Below the pieces are notes generated by a model, which was not told where the DNA came from, made no database searches, and was given only the letters and a program-made list of their open reading frames with translations. Made by a program: the position numbers and the translations under genes. A DNA stretch of 64,000 nucleotides, taken from assembly GCF_027886425.1 (NCBI RefSeq), contig NZ_CP115671.1, forward strand, positions 124,001-188,000. Reading direction: 5' to 3'. The stretch is from Brevundimonas vesicularis. Its GTDB lineage: Bacteria; Pseudomonadota; Alphaproteobacteria; Caulobacterales; Caulobacteraceae. Shown piece after piece: positions 15,107 to 25,759 of the stretch (its first letter is position 1; the number at the start of each line of letters is the position of its first letter).

Positions 15107-16681
15107 ATGCCCGACGCCCTGCCCGGCCTGTTCCTCGGCCAGTCCGACGCCGCCCAGCCGGAAAACCTGCTCTTCAACCGCGCCAACCGTCACGGCGTCG
15201 TCGCTGGCGCGACCGGCACAGGCAAGACGGTCACGCTGCAGATCATGGCCCAGGGCTTTTCCGACGCCGGGGTGCCGGTCTTCTGCGCCGATGTGAAGGG
15301 CGACCTGTCGGGCATCTCCCAGGTCGGTGCGCCCAACGAGAAGCTGATCGCCCGCGCGACGGAGATGGGCCTGACCCTGACGCCGCGTGCCGCCCCCACC
15401 GTCTTCTGGGACCTGTACGGGCAGAAAGGACATCCGATCCGCACCACGGTGTCCGAGATCGGTCCGGTGCTGATGGCGCGGATGCTGAACCTGAACGACG
15501 TGCAGGAAGGCGTGCTGACCGTCGTCTTCCACGTCGCGGACAAGGAAGGTCTGCTGCTGCTGGACCTCGACGATCTGAGAAGCCTGCTGGTCTATGTCGG
15601 TGAGAACGCCGAGCGGATCGGGCGCGAGGTCGGCAACGTCGCCCCCGCCTCCATCGCCGCCATCCAGCGTGCACTATTGCAGGTCGAGCAGCAGGGCGGC
15701 GACGCCTTCTTCGGCGAGCCGGCTCTGAAGCTGGAAGACATGATCCGCGTCGGCCTGGACGGCCGGGGCCAGGTCAATGTGCTGGACTCGACCCGTCTGA
15801 TGAACAGTCCGCGCCTGTACGCCGCCTTCCTGCTGTGGCTGCTGTCGGAACTGTTCGAACAGCTTCCCGAGGTGGGCGATCCGGAAAAGCCGCGCTTGGT
15901 CTTCTTCTTCGACGAGGCGCACCTGCTGTTCAACGACGCCCCGCGCGCCCTGCTGGAAAAGGTCGAACAGGTCGTGCGCCTGATCCGATCCAAGGGGGTC
16001 GGGGTCTATTTCGTGACGCAAAACCCGGCCGATATTCCCGACAGCGTCCTGGCCCAGCTGGGCAACCGCATTCAGCACGCGCTTCGCGCCTATACGCCAT
16101 CGGAACAGAAGGGGCTGAAGGCCGCCTCGCAGAGTTTCCGCGCCAACGCCGCCTTCGACACGGCCGAGGCCATTCAGGCTCTGGGCGTGGGCGAGGCCCT
16201 GGTGTCGGTGCTGGACGAAAAGGGCGCGCCGACCATCGTGGCCCGCACCAAGATTCGCCCGCCGGCCTCGCGCCTGGGTCCGGCGACCGATACCGAGCGC
16301 GCCGCCGTCATGGCCGCCAGTCCGGTGCGGGGCCTTTACGAGCAGGTGCTGAACCGCGAATCCGCCGCGGAAATCTTGGCCAATCGCCACAGCGCCGCCG
16401 ATCAGGCTGAAGTTCAGGCCCAAATCCAGGCCAAGGCGCAGGCCGAGGCCGACAAGGCCGCCGCCGCTCAGGCCAAGGCTGATCAGAAGGCTGCCGAAGC
16501 GCGGGCGAAGGCTCAAGCTCAGGCCGAAGCGCGGGCGGCGCGCGAAGCCGCAAAGCCTGCGCGCCGGTCCACCCGCGAAACGCCGGTCGAGGCCCTGACC
16601 AAATCGGTCCTGCGCACGGCCGGATCGACCCTGACCCGCGAACTGATGCGCGGTCTGCTGGGCGGGCTGAAGCGGCGCTAG
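15107..16681 (+). CDS. HerA-like ATPase of the DUF853 family
   Basis: A 524-residue ATPase with Walker A GATGTGKTVTL near residue 36 and Walker B LVFFFDEAHLLF near residue 266, of the DUF853/YjgR group related to HerA-FtsK ATPases. The motif VYFVTQNPADIPDSVLAQLG and LRAYTPSEQK are family hallmarks. Residues about 430-490 form an Ala/Lys/Glu-rich, probably helical linker, and a conserved basic tail (LTRELMRGLLGGLKRR) ends the protein. No NurA nuclease is adjacent, so a DNA-end-resection role should not be assumed. I chose the ATG at 15107 over a TTG at 15080. Confidence 0.88.
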   Translation: MPDALPGLFLGQSDAAQPENLLFNRANRHGVVAGATGTGKTVTLQIMAQGFSDAGVPVFCADVKGDLSGISQVGAPNEKLIARATEMGLTLTPRAAPTVFWDLYGQKGHPIRTTVSEIGPVLMARMLNLNDVQEGVLTVVFHVADKEGLLLLDLDDLRSLLVYVGENAERIGREVGNVAPASIAAIQRALLQVEQQGGDAFFGEPALKLEDMIRVGLDGRGQVNVLDSTRLMNSPRLYAAFLLWLLSELFEQLPEVGDPEKPRLVFFFDEAHLLFNDAPRALLEKVEQVVRLIRSKGVGVYFVTQNPADIPDSVLAQLGNRIQHALRAYTPSEQKGLKAASQSFRANAAFDTAEAIQALGVGEALVSVLDEKGAPTIVARTKIRPPASRLGPATDTERAAVMAASPVRGLYEQVLNRESAAEILANRHSAADQAEVQAQIQAKAQAEADKAAAAQAKADQKAAEARAKAQAQAEARAAREAAKPARRSTRETPVEALTKSVLRTAGSTLTRELMRGLLGGLKRR

Positions 16682-16730
16682 GTTCCGCTCGGGTCTTGCA
16701 ACGGGGCGGGGGCGAGCGCATCTCCCGCCC

Positions 16731-17291
16731 ATGTTCATCCAGACCGAACCCACGCCCAATCCGAACGTGCTGAAGTTTCTGCCCGGCCGCGACGTGTCGC
16801 CGACCGCCGCGCTGGAATACCGCACCATCGACGAGGCGACGGCCTCTCCGCTGGCGGAGGCCTTGTTCGAGCTGGAAGGCGTCGACGGCGTCTTCTTCGG
16901 CGCGGACTATGTTTCGGTGACCCGCCAGCCGCAGGGTCCGGAGTGGTCCGAGATGAAGGCGCCGATCCTGGGCGTCGTGATGGATCACTTCGTCTCGGGT
17001 CAGCCGCTGACGCGCGGCGCTGGCGGCGAAACCGACGGCCATGGCGAGGACGACAGCGAGATCGTCGCCGAGATCAAGGCCCTGCTGGACAGCCGCATTC
17101 GCCCCGCCGTGGCCCAGGACGGCGGCGACATCCTGTTCGATTCCTTTGATGAGGCGACCGGCGTTCTGAACCTGCGGATGCGCGGCGCCTGCGCCGGCTG
17201 TCCGTCGTCGTCGGCGACCTTGAAGGCCGGGGTCGAGCAGATGATGCGCCACTATGTGCCCGAGGTTACGCGGGTCGAGCAGACCCTCTGA
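16731..17291 (+). CDS. nfuA: NfuA-type iron-sulfur carrier protein
   Basis: A 186-residue Fe-S carrier that receives clusters from the assembly scaffold and passes them to client enzymes. The N-terminal Nfu domain begins MFIQTEPTPNPNVLKFLPGR, the hallmark of the alphaproteobacterial/mitochondrial NFU type. The C-terminal NifU domain has RPAVAQDGGDI and the cluster-ligating CAGC in RGACAGCPSS. Both domains are intact and length is normal. It is followed within 50 bases by tsaB on the same strand. Confidence 0.94.
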   Translation: MFIQTEPTPNPNVLKFLPGRDVSPTAALEYRTIDEATASPLAEALFELEGVDGVFFGADYVSVTRQPQGPEWSEMKAPILGVVMDHFVSGQPLTRGAGGETDGHGEDDSEIVAEIKALLDSRIRPAVAQDGGDILFDSFDEATGVLNLRMRGACAGCPSSSATLKAGVEQMMRHYVPEVTRVEQTL

Positions 17292-17337
17292 TCCGGACGC
17301 GGTGGCGGTTCTGCAACGCGCCGCCTAGAAGACGCCC

Positions 17338-18018
17338 ATGAGACTTCTGGTGATCGATACGGCGCTCGGCGCCTGCACGGCGGCGGTGTTCGAGGACGAT
17401 CGCGCGCTCGCCGTGCGCTTTGAGCCGATGACCAAGGGACATCAGGAACGGATCGGCGGCCTGGTGCGCGACGTCATGGTTGAGGCGGGCGGCGGTTTCG
17501 ACAGCCTTGACCGGATCGGCGTCACGGTCGGACCGGGCTCGTTCACTGGTCTGCGCGTCGGTCTGGCCTTTGCTCAGGGTCTGGGCGCGGCGCTGGATCG
17601 GCCGGTCGTCGGTCTGTCGGCGCTGGACGCGCTCGCCGCCTCGCTCGCCAATCACGACGGCCCCATCGCGGCCCTGATCGATGCGCGGCGCGGTCAGGTT
17701 TATGCGCGGCTCTTAGCCGACGGTGGGCCCCTTGGCCCCGAGGAAGCGTTGTCGCTGGAAGAGGCCGGGCGGCGGATCGCCGACATCGGACCGGGTGTCG
17801 CCCTGGTCGGCAATGGCACGGCGGTCGTGACTCAGGCCTTCCCCGATCTGCCCTTCGGCCATCTGGACGACCGGGTCGCACCGTCGCCGGAGGCGCTGGC
17901 GCGCCTGGCCGCCGTCGCCGATCCGGCGATCCAGCCGCCCCGTCCGCTCTATCTGCGCGCGCCCGACGCCACGCCGCCAAGCCGCCTGCCGGGCCAGCCG
18001 CGCCAGCCTGCGTCATGA
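17338..18018 (+). CDS. tsaB: tRNA threonylcarbamoyladenosine biosynthesis protein TsaB
   Basis: A 226-residue ASKHA-fold protein that partners TsaD and TsaE in making t6A37 on ANN-decoding tRNAs. Family features are the N-terminal LLVIDTALGACTAAVFEDDR, GHQERIGGLVRDVM, and VGPGSFTGLRVGLAFAQGLG near residue 65. Like other TsaB proteins it lacks the metal-binding histidines of TsaD. Its stop overlaps the rimI start by four bases (ATGA), the usual tsaB-rimI pairing. Confidence 0.94.
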   Translation: MRLLVIDTALGACTAAVFEDDRALAVRFEPMTKGHQERIGGLVRDVMVEAGGGFDSLDRIGVTVGPGSFTGLRVGLAFAQGLGAALDRPVVGLSALDALAASLANHDGPIAALIDARRGQVYARLLADGGPLGPEEALSLEEAGRRIADIGPGVALVGNGTAVVTQAFPDLPFGHLDDRVAPSPEALARLAAVADPAIQPPRPLYLRAPDATPPSRLPGQPRQPAS

Positions 18019-18458
18019 CGGCGGCGGACCCCGCCTCACTCGCCGCCCTGCACGCCCAGGCCTTTGCCGCGCCGTGGAGCGCCGACACCTTCGCCGATCT
18101 GCTGTCGCAACCGGGCGTGCTGGCGGTCAGCGAGCCCGACGGCTTCACCCTGATCCGGACCGTCGTCGACGAGGCGGAAATCCTGACCCTGGCTGTGGTC
18201 CCGTCCGCGCGCCGCCACGGACTGGGGCGACGTCTGGTCGAGGAGGCGGCCGTCGCTGCAGTCCAGGCCGGCGCGACGCGGCTGTTTCTGGAGGTCGCCG
18301 ACGACAATGTCGCCGCGCGCAGCCTGTATGAGGGCGCCGGGTTCGACCCGATCGGTCGCCGCAAAGCCTATTATGCGGGCGCCGACGGATCGCGGACCGA
18401 TGCGCTGGTGATGAGCCGCGACCTCTGTGCGCCTCACGCCAACCTGACGCTTCCCTGA
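18015..18458 (+). CDS. rimI: Ribosomal-protein-alanine N-acetyltransferase RimI-like (GNAT)
   Basis: A 147-residue GNAT acetyltransferase. The acetyl-CoA-binding motif A is LAVVPSARRHGLGRRLVEEA, and the next motifs are RLFLEVADDNVAARSLYEGA and GFDPIGRRKAYY, all typical of RimI, which acetylates the N-terminal Ala of ribosomal protein S18. Translationally coupled to tsaB and followed after 27 bases by fur. Target specificity is inferred from the family and the tsaB-rimI linkage. Confidence 0.88.
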   Translation: MTAADPASLAALHAQAFAAPWSADTFADLLSQPGVLAVSEPDGFTLIRTVVDEAEILTLAVVPSARRHGLGRRLVEEAAVAAVQAGATRLFLEVADDNVAARSLYEGAGFDPIGRRKAYYAGADGSRTDALVMSRDLCAPHANLTLP

Positions 18459-18485
18459 TGCGATCCAAGCCCCTATTCTAGGCGC

Positions 18486-18971
18486 ATGGACCGGATCGAA
18501 AAACTCTGCGCCGAGCGCGGCATGCGTATGACCGAACAGCGCCGGGTGATCGCCCGGGTGCTGTCCAACGCCGCGGACCACCCGGATGTGGAAGAGCTGT
18601 ATCGCCGCGCCTCGGCCATCGATCCGCACATCTCCATCGCCACCGTCTATCGCACCGTGCGCCTGTTCGAAGAGGCGGGCGTGGTCGAGAAGCATGATTT
18701 CGGAGACGGCCGCAGCCGCTATGAAGAGGCCGGCGACGATCACCACGACCACCTGATCGACACCAAGTCGGGCGAGGTGATCGAATTCTTCGACGCCGAG
18801 ATCGAGCGGCTGAAGAACGAGATCGCGGAACGGCTGGGCTTCCAGCTGATCGGCCACAAGCTGGAGCTCTACGGCGTTGCGATCGAGGGCGCCGAGCCGT
18901 CCAAGCGCGAAGGCCTGATCTTCACCCGCCATGCGGCGCGGGTCGATCCCGCCGATGTGGATGCGGGCTGA
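18486..18971 (+). CDS. fur: Ferric uptake regulator Fur (alphaproteobacterial type)
   Basis: A 161-residue iron-responsive regulator. The winged helix contains MRMTEQRRVIARVLSNAADH and ISIATVYRTVRLFEEAGVVE; the metal-sensing segment is EAGDDHHDHLIDTKSGEVIE. The usual cysteine pairs that hold structural zinc are absent: the position normally CxxC reads DTKS. This is known for Fur in Caulobacter and relatives. Located between rimI and miaB in a conserved series. A manganese-responsive Mur role, as in rhizobia, is an alternative, but gene context favours Fur. Confidence 0.92.
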   Translation: MDRIEKLCAERGMRMTEQRRVIARVLSNAADHPDVEELYRRASAIDPHISIATVYRTVRLFEEAGVVEKHDFGDGRSRYEEAGDDHHDHLIDTKSGEVIEFFDAEIERLKNEIAERLGFQLIGHKLELYGVAIEGAEPSKREGLIFTRHAARVDPADVDAG

Positions 18972-19014
18972 CGCTCGGCTTGTCGCGGCGCTTGCGGGCG
19001 ATCATAAGCCCACG

Positions 19015-20450
<1,436 letters not shown>

Positions 20451-20451
<1 letters not shown>

Positions 20452-21437
20452 TGGCGCGTGAGTCTGAATTCGTCCCCTTGAACGATGCCGAGCTGCGGGC
20501 GGTCATCGGGCCGAACAGTCGCCACGTCGCCCTGATCGAGGACGCCTTCAAGGTGCTGGTCGAGGCCCCGGGCGGCGGGGTCTCCGTCAACGGCGGCGCC
20601 CGCGACCGCACGGACGCCCGCCAGGTGATCGAGGACTTGGCCAAGCGCGCGGCCCTGGGCGCCGAAGTCACCGAGGCCGACGTGCGCGCAGCCCTGGGAC
20701 AGGCGCGCGGCGGTCGCGGCACGCCGGGCATGGCCGCGACAGGCGTGTCGCTGCCAGGCGGCAAGCGCGGCGCCATCGTGCCCAAGACCAAGGCGCAGGC
20801 CGCCTATCTGGACATGCTGGGCCGGTGCGAACTGAGCTTCGGCGTCGGCCCAGCGGGCACCGGCAAGACCTTTTTGGCGGCGGCCTATGGCGCATCGCTG
20901 CTGCGGCGGGGGCAGGTGGACCGGCTGGTCATCACCCGCCCGGCGGTCGAGGCGGGCGAGAAGCTGGGCTTCCTGCCCGGCGATCTGAACGAGAAGGTCG
21001 ATCCCTATCTGGCGCCGATCTGGGAGGCGCTGAACGATATTCTGGGCGCCGAGGACGTGCAGCGTCGCCGCGACAAGGGCGAGATCGAAGCCGCCCCGAT
21101 CGCCTTCATGCGCGGCCGCACGCTCAGCCACGCCTTCGTCATCGTCGATGAAGCCCAGAACACCAGCCGCCTGCAGATGAAGATGGTGCTGACGCGCCTG
21201 GGCGAGGGTGCGCGGATGGTGGTGACGGGCGACCCGTCGCAGATCGACCTGCTGAACCCGCGCGATTCCGGCCTGGCCCATGCCCTGCGAATTCTGGACG
21301 GGGTCCAGGGCGTCGGCATCCTGAAGTTTGAGGCGTCCGACGTGGTGCGTCACGCCATGGTCGAGCGGATCGTGCGCGCCTATGACGCCGACGCGGCGCG
21401 AGGACGCCCCGCCCCGGACCTCGAAGACCCCGCATGA
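20451..21437 (+). CDS. ybeZ: PhoH family ATPase (YbeZ)
   Basis: A 328-residue PhoH-like ATPase. Walker A is GPAGTGKTFLA near residue 131 and Walker B FVIVDEAQNTSRLQMKM near 229, with TRPAVEAGEKLGFLPGDL and VVTGDPSQIDL as further family motifs. YbeZ proteins act with YbeY in ribosome and RNA quality control. Translation is coupled at both ends: the ATG overlaps the miaB stop and the stop overlaps the ybeY start, so the three proteins are made together. Confidence 0.93.
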
Positions 21438-21880
21438 TCGAGATTGAAGTCGAGGCCGAGGCCTGGTCCGGCGCCCTGCCGGACGCCGAGGCCGTAGTCG
21501 AGCGCGCGGCGCAGGCCGCGCTGGGCGCCGTGGATGGCGACATCGTCGTCTTGCTGACCGACGACGATGCCGTGCGCGAACTCAACGGCCGGTTTCGCGA
21601 CAAGGACAAGCCGACCAATGTCCTATCCTTCCCTGCGCCGGAGAACGCCTTTCCGCATCTGGGCGACATCGTCCTGGCTTACGGCGTCTGCGCGACCGAG
21701 GCCGAGGCGCAGGGCAAGACCTTGGCCGATCATCTGAGCCATCTGGTCGTCCACGGCGTGCTGCACCTCTTGGGCCGCGACCACGAAGATGACGCCGAGG
21801 CCGAGGAGATGGAGGCCGAGGAGCGCGAAATCCTGGCCCAGATCGGCGTCGCCGACCCCTATCTCGCCGAGCAGGACTGA
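21434..21880 (+). CDS. ybeY: Endoribonuclease YbeY
   Basis: A 148-residue zinc-dependent RNase involved in 16S rRNA 3'-end maturation and quality control of 70S ribosomes. The metal site is HGVLHLLGRDH near residue 110, with NGRFRDKDKPTNVLSFP, the conserved loop, around residue 50. Overlaps ybeZ by four bases. The corC/ybeX gene often found between ybeY and lnt is absent; lnt starts four bases downstream of the stop. Confidence 0.95.
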   Translation: MIEIEVEAEAWSGALPDAEAVVERAAQAALGAVDGDIVVLLTDDDAVRELNGRFRDKDKPTNVLSFPAPENAFPHLGDIVLAYGVCATEAEAQGKTLADHLSHLVVHGVLHLLGRDHEDDAEAEEMEAEEREILAQIGVADPYLAEQD

Positions 21881-21884
21881 CCCG

Positions 21885-23522
21885 ATGTTCCCCGACGCCC
21901 TGCTGGACCGTTTCGCGGCCCCGATCCGCGCCCTGCCCGACAGGAAGCGCGCCCTGATGTGGCGACTGATCCGCATCGTTCTGGCGCTGCTGGCCGGCGC
22001 CGGGACGGCCTTCGCCCATCCGCCGTTCGGCGTGCTGATCGGGCTTTTGGGCTATCCGCTGCTGATGATCCTGTCTGAGCGGTCCGACACGACGCGCGGC
22101 GCCTTTTGGATGGGGTGGCTGGCGGGGTTCGCCTATTTCTTCGTCGGCTGCTGGTGGGTGGCCGAGGCGTTTTTCGTCAATCCCGAACAGGCGTGGATGG
22201 CGCCGTTCGCGGCCAGCCTGCTGCCGGCGGGCCTGGGGCTGTTCTGGGGGACGGCCTGCGCCCTCTATCGTCGGTTCGCGCCGCTTGGCGCCGTGCGGGT
22301 GCTGCTGTTCGCCGCCCTCTTCTGCGCCGCCGAATGGTCGCGGGGGCATGTGCTGACGGGCTTTCCGTGGAACCCGGCCGGCGCGACCTGGCGCGCGGGC
22401 GGCGGCATGTCTCAATTCGCCTCGGTCGTCGGCGTCTATGGGCTGAGCCTGGTGACGGTCGCGGCGACGGCGGCTTTCGCGCCTTTGATCGGGCCTGGCG
22501 ACAGGCGCAGCCGGTTGATCTCGGCGGGCTTGGGCGCCCTGGCCCTGATCGCCGTCGGCGGCTTCGGCGCCGTCAGATTGGCGCAGTCCGATCTTCAGTT
22601 CACAGACACAGTTGTGCGCCTGGTTCAGGCTGATGTGAAGCAGGAAACCAAATGGTCGCCCGAGGCCTATCGCTCCATCGTCGATCGCTATGTCGCCCTG
22701 ACGGGTCAGGCGGCGGCGCGGACGCCCAACGTCGTGGTCTGGCCTGAAGGCGCCCTGCCCGCCTCGGCCAACGACGTTTTCGCCTCAGCCGACGCCCAGG
22801 CCATCGCGGGCGCCCTGCGTCCCGGACAGACCTTGCTGATGGGCCTGGCGCGCGGCGAGCCGGACCTGACCGCGCCCGAGGGCGCGCGCTATTACAACAG
22901 CCTGTTCGCCCTGGCCGACGAGGGCGGGGCGGGCCTGAGGGTCGCCGCCGTCTATGACAAGCACCGGCTGGTGCCGTTCGGCGAATACCTGCCCTTGGGG
23001 TCGATCATGACCTCCATCGGCCTGCGCAGCCTGGTGCATATGCCCAGTGACTTTTCCGCCGGGCCGACACCGGCGCCGATTTCGGTTCCGGGGGCCCCGC
23101 CGGTGCAGGTGCTGATCTGCTACGAGAGCCTGTATCCCGGCTTCACCCCGGGCGCAGCCGGGCGGCCCGAGTGGATCGTCAATGCGTCCAACGACGCCTG
23201 GTTTGGCGCGACCTCGGGCCCGCGCCAGCACCTGAACCTGGCCAGCTATCGCGCCATAGAGACCGGCCTGCCCATCGCGCGGGCCACCCCGACCGGCATT
23301 TCGGCCATGATCGAACCGTGGGGCCGGATCGTCGAGGGCCAACGGCTGGAGCCGGGCGTCATGGGCGTCATCGACGCCCCCCTGCCCCGTCCGACGGGCG
23401 TCACGCCCTACGGTCGATTTGGCGATTTCCTGTTCTTTTTCTCAGTGCTAACAGCGTTCATCCTGTCCTTGTGGCCGTCGAGCCGGCGATCTAGGGTCCA
23501 GGGGAATCAAGCAGCGATCTAG
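21885..23522 (+). CDS. lnt: Apolipoprotein N-acyltransferase Lnt
   Basis: A 545-residue inner-membrane enzyme that adds the third acyl chain to lipoproteins. About six hydrophobic segments precede a nitrilase-like periplasmic domain, with a last transmembrane helix at the C-terminus (FLFFFSVLTAFILSLW). The catalytic triad is visible: Glu in VVWPEGALP, Lys in YDKHRLVPFGEYLP and Cys in VLICYESLYP. An upstream in-frame start lies inside ybeY, so I used the ATG at 21885. The lipoproteins predicted at 11090, 52225-54177 and 59622 are plausible substrates. Confidence 0.93.
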   Translation: MFPDALLDRFAAPIRALPDRKRALMWRLIRIVLALLAGAGTAFAHPPFGVLIGLLGYPLLMILSERSDTTRGAFWMGWLAGFAYFFVGCWWVAEAFFVNPEQAWMAPFAASLLPAGLGLFWGTACALYRRFAPLGAVRVLLFAALFCAAEWSRGHVLTGFPWNPAGATWRAGGGMSQFASVVGVYGLSLVTVAATAAFAPLIGPGDRRSRLISAGLGALALIAVGGFGAVRLAQSDLQFTDTVVRLVQADVKQETKWSPEAYRSIVDRYVALTGQAAARTPNVVVWPEGALPASANDVFASADAQAIAGALRPGQTLLMGLARGEPDLTAPEGARYYNSLFALADEGGAGLRVAAVYDKHRLVPFGEYLPLGSIMTSIGLRSLVHMPSDFSAGPTPAPISVPGAPPVQVLICYESLYPGFTPGAAGRPEWIVNASNDAWFGATSGPRQHLNLASYRAIETGLPIARATPTGISAMIEPWGRIVEGQRLEPGVMGVIDAPLPRPTGVTPYGRFGDFLFFFSVLTAFILSLWPSSRRSRVQGNQAAI

Positions 23523-23538
23523 GTGAAGGGTGACGGCG

Positions 23539-23946
23539 ATGGCGCGTGAAAAGGACGAGGATCCGCATCCCGTCGATCGCCATGTCGGCCGTCGCGTTCA
23601 GGAAAAGCGTCTCGACCTTGGCCTGACCCAGACCGCCTTGGCCAAGGCCGTCGGCGTCAGCTTCCAGCAGGTACAGAAGTACGAAAAGGGCACGAACCGC
23701 GTCTCGGCCTCGAAACTCTTCGAAATGGCCGAGTTCATGAAGGTCGGCATCCCCTTCTTCTTCGACGGCTACAGCAGCGCGACGGTCGGCGTCGCCGAAG
23801 AGGCGCCCGCCTTCGACCACGAACACCGCCCGACCAAGACCAGCGTCGAGATCACGCGCCTGGCACCGCGCCTGCCCGCGCGCAAGCAGAAGCTGATCCT
23901 GGACATGATGCGGGATATGCTGGGCGACGAAGACGCCCAGAACTGA
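23539..23946 (+). CDS. XRE-family helix-turn-helix regulator
   Basis: A 135-residue DNA-binding protein with an XRE/Cro-type helix-turn-helix at about residues 10-65 (HVGRRVQEKRLDLGLTQTAL, VSFQQVQKYEKGTNRVS, LFEMAEFMKV). The C-terminal 60 residues carry a conserved basic helix, KQKLILDMMRDML. Close relatives sit downstream of lnt in Caulobacterales and are often annotated HipB-like, but no toxin partner is adjacent. A GTG at 23530 would add three residues. It is 16 bases downstream of lnt and probably in the same transcript. Targets unknown. Confidence 0.85.
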   Translation: MAREKDEDPHPVDRHVGRRVQEKRLDLGLTQTALAKAVGVSFQQVQKYEKGTNRVSASKLFEMAEFMKVGIPFFFDGYSSATVGVAEEAPAFDHEHRPTKTSVEITRLAPRLPARKQKLILDMMRDMLGDEDAQN

Positions 23947-23948
23947 GT

Positions 23949-24428
23949 CTAGCCGACCGCGACGATCTCGGCCGACTGACCGGCCACCGTCACCTCGTCG
24001 CCGACCCTCTTGCCCATGACGGCGCGCGCTAGGGGCGAGACATGGCTGACCGAGCCTGCGGCGGGATCGGCCTCGTCTTCGCCGACGATGCGCCAGGTCT
24101 GGGCGCGCCCATCCTCGCGCTCGATGGATACCGAACCCCCGAACCGCACGGCCCCATCGTCCTCGGTCGGCGCGATCAGTTGGGCCGAGGCGCGCCGTGC
24201 GGACCAGTAGCGGAGGTCCCGCGTCGCGCGCGCCATGGCGGTGCGGTCGCTCTCGATCGAGCCTTGCACCTGGGCGGCCGTATAGGCGGCGCGGGCCGAG
24301 GCCAGTTCGGCCTCGATCATCGCCAGACCTTGAGGCGTGACCAGATTGGGATGGGGCGAGATCGGGCGGTCCGCCAGGTCGGCGGCGGTGGCTTCCAGAT
24401 CTTCTTCGCGGGTGAAGGCAACGCTCAT
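23949..24428 (-). CDS. GreA/GreB-family transcription elongation factor-like protein
   Basis: A 159-residue protein with an N-terminal helical hairpin (residues about 30-90, LVTPQGLAMIEAELASARAA onward) and a C-terminal FKBP-like Gre domain (DGAVRFGGSVSIEREDGRAQ, AAGSVSHVSPLARAVMGKRV, GDEVTV). Gre factors rescue backtracked RNA polymerase; this is a diverged paralogue, and the acidic tip residues cannot be confirmed by eye. The ATG at 24428 fits the family start; the upstream in-frame extension to 24527 is hydrophobic and unrelated. Convergent with the XRE gene (2-base gap), divergent from the flavoprotein gene. Confidence 0.8.
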   Translation of the reverse strand: MSVAFTREEDLEATAADLADRPISPHPNLVTPQGLAMIEAELASARAAYTAAQVQGSIESDRTAMARATRDLRYWSARRASAQLIAPTEDDGAVRFGGSVSIEREDGRAQTWRIVGEDEADPAAGSVSHVSPLARAVMGKRVGDEVTVAGQSAEIVAVG

Positions 24429-24492
24429 GACACGGAACATAGCGACGACGACGCCTATAGCCAGCGCGGCCGCAAGCGCGCAAAGCCACGCC

Positions 24493-25722
24493 ATGCAACA
24501 GTCCCCCAGTCTTACGACCTCTCGCACCGTTCACGTGATCGGCGCCGGTCCTGCCGGATTGATGGCGGCCGAACGGCTGGCGCAGGCAGGGGCGGCGGTC
24601 GTGGTGCACGACCGCATGCCGTCTGTGGCCCGCAAGCTGCTGATGGCCGGACGGGGCGGGCTGAACCTGACCCATTCGGAACCGCTGGACCGGTTCATGA
24701 CCCGCTATGGCCCGGCCCAGCCGACGGCCGCCGCCTGGATCGACCGGTTCACGCCTGCCGACCTGACCGCCTGGGTCGAGGCCCTGGGGCAGGAAACCTT
24801 CGTCGGCTCAAGCGGGCGGGTGTTTCCGAAGGCCATGAAGGCGTCACCCCTGGTGCGGGCCTGGCTCGCGCGGCTGGAAGCGCAGGGCGTCGACGTCCGC
24901 ACGCGCTCGCGCTGGACCGGCTGGCGCGACGGCGCGCTGGTGTTTGAGACGCCGGACGGGGAACGACTGGAACGGCCCGACGCCGTGGTCCTGGCTTTGG
25001 GCGGCGCCAGCTGGCCGCGTCTGGGTTCGGACGGGGCCTGGGCGCCTTGGCTGGAAGCGCAGGGCGCGTCCGTGTCGCCTTTCCGACCGGCCAATGTCGG
25101 CTTCGATGTGGCCTGGTCGGCGCTGTTCCGTGATCGGTTCGCGGGCCAGCCGCTGAAAGGCGTCGCTGTCACCCATGGCGACCGGACGGCGCGGGGCGAG
25201 GCGATGATCGCCCGCTACGGCATCGAGGGCGGCGCCATCTATGCGCTGTCCACCGCGCTGAGGACGACGGTAGAGACAGTGGGGCGCGCCGAGATCCAGA
25301 TCGACCTGAAGCCCGATGTGGCGATCGGAAAACTGACCGACCGTCTGTCGAAGCCGCGCGGCAAGGCCAGCCTGTCGAACCATCTGCGCAAGGTGGTCGG
25401 ACTGGAGTCGGCCGCCGTCGCCCTGCTGTATGAGGCTGGTCCCCTGCCCGCCTCGCCTCGGGCCTTGGCCGAGCGGATCAAGGCCATGCCCCTGACCCTT
25501 ACCGGCGTTCAAGGACTGGAACGGGCGATTTCCTCGGCGGGCGGCGTCATACTGGACGGCGTGGACGAACGGCTGATGCTGGTCGCGCGACCGGGCGTCT
25601 TCGTCGCGGGCGAGATGCTGGATTGGGAGGCGCCGACCGGAGGCTATCTGCTTCAGGCCAGCTTTGCCTCCGGCGTCGTCGCGGCCCAAGGCGTCATCGA
25701 CTGGCTCGACAGCCGGGACTGA
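24493..25722 (+). CDS. TIGR03862-type NAD(P)/FAD-dependent flavoprotein (HI0933/YhiN-like)
   Basis: A 409-residue flavoprotein of the HI0933/BaiN-like group, subgroup TIGR03862. The FAD-binding GXGXXG appears as HVIGAGPAGLMAAERLAQAG near residue 13, followed by SVARKLLMAGRGGLNLTHSE, a family signature, and a C-terminal FAD motif FVAGEMLDWEAPTGGYLLQA with SFASGVVAA. No biochemical role is established for the family. It starts at ATG 24493, divergent from the Gre-like gene across a 64-base gap. A 37-base gap precedes the interrupted peptidase gene. Confidence 0.87.
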   Translation: MQQSPSLTTSRTVHVIGAGPAGLMAAERLAQAGAAVVVHDRMPSVARKLLMAGRGGLNLTHSEPLDRFMTRYGPAQPTAAAWIDRFTPADLTAWVEALGQETFVGSSGRVFPKAMKASPLVRAWLARLEAQGVDVRTRSRWTGWRDGALVFETPDGERLERPDAVVLALGGASWPRLGSDGAWAPWLEAQGASVSPFRPANVGFDVAWSALFRDRFAGQPLKGVAVTHGDRTARGEAMIARYGIEGGAIYALSTALRTTVETVGRAEIQIDLKPDVAIGKLTDRLSKPRGKASLSNHLRKVVGLESAAVALLYEAGPLPASPRALAERIKAMPLTLTGVQGLERAISSAGGVILDGVDERLMLVARPGVFVAGEMLDWEAPTGGYLLQASFASGVVAAQGVIDWLDSRD

Positions 25723-25759
25723 GAAAGGCAGGGTCGCGCGGTTCAATCAGGAATATCCG

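Noticed and set aside
15008..15107. GTTCC and GGAAC elements between the permease and HerA-like genes
   Set aside because: No CGTT at 16 or 17 bases on either strand, so not a sigma-EcfG promoter.
16400..16560. Ala/Gln/Glu-rich stretch in the HerA-like protein
   Set aside because: Looks like a low-complexity helical linker, common in the family, not a separate domain or repeat gene.
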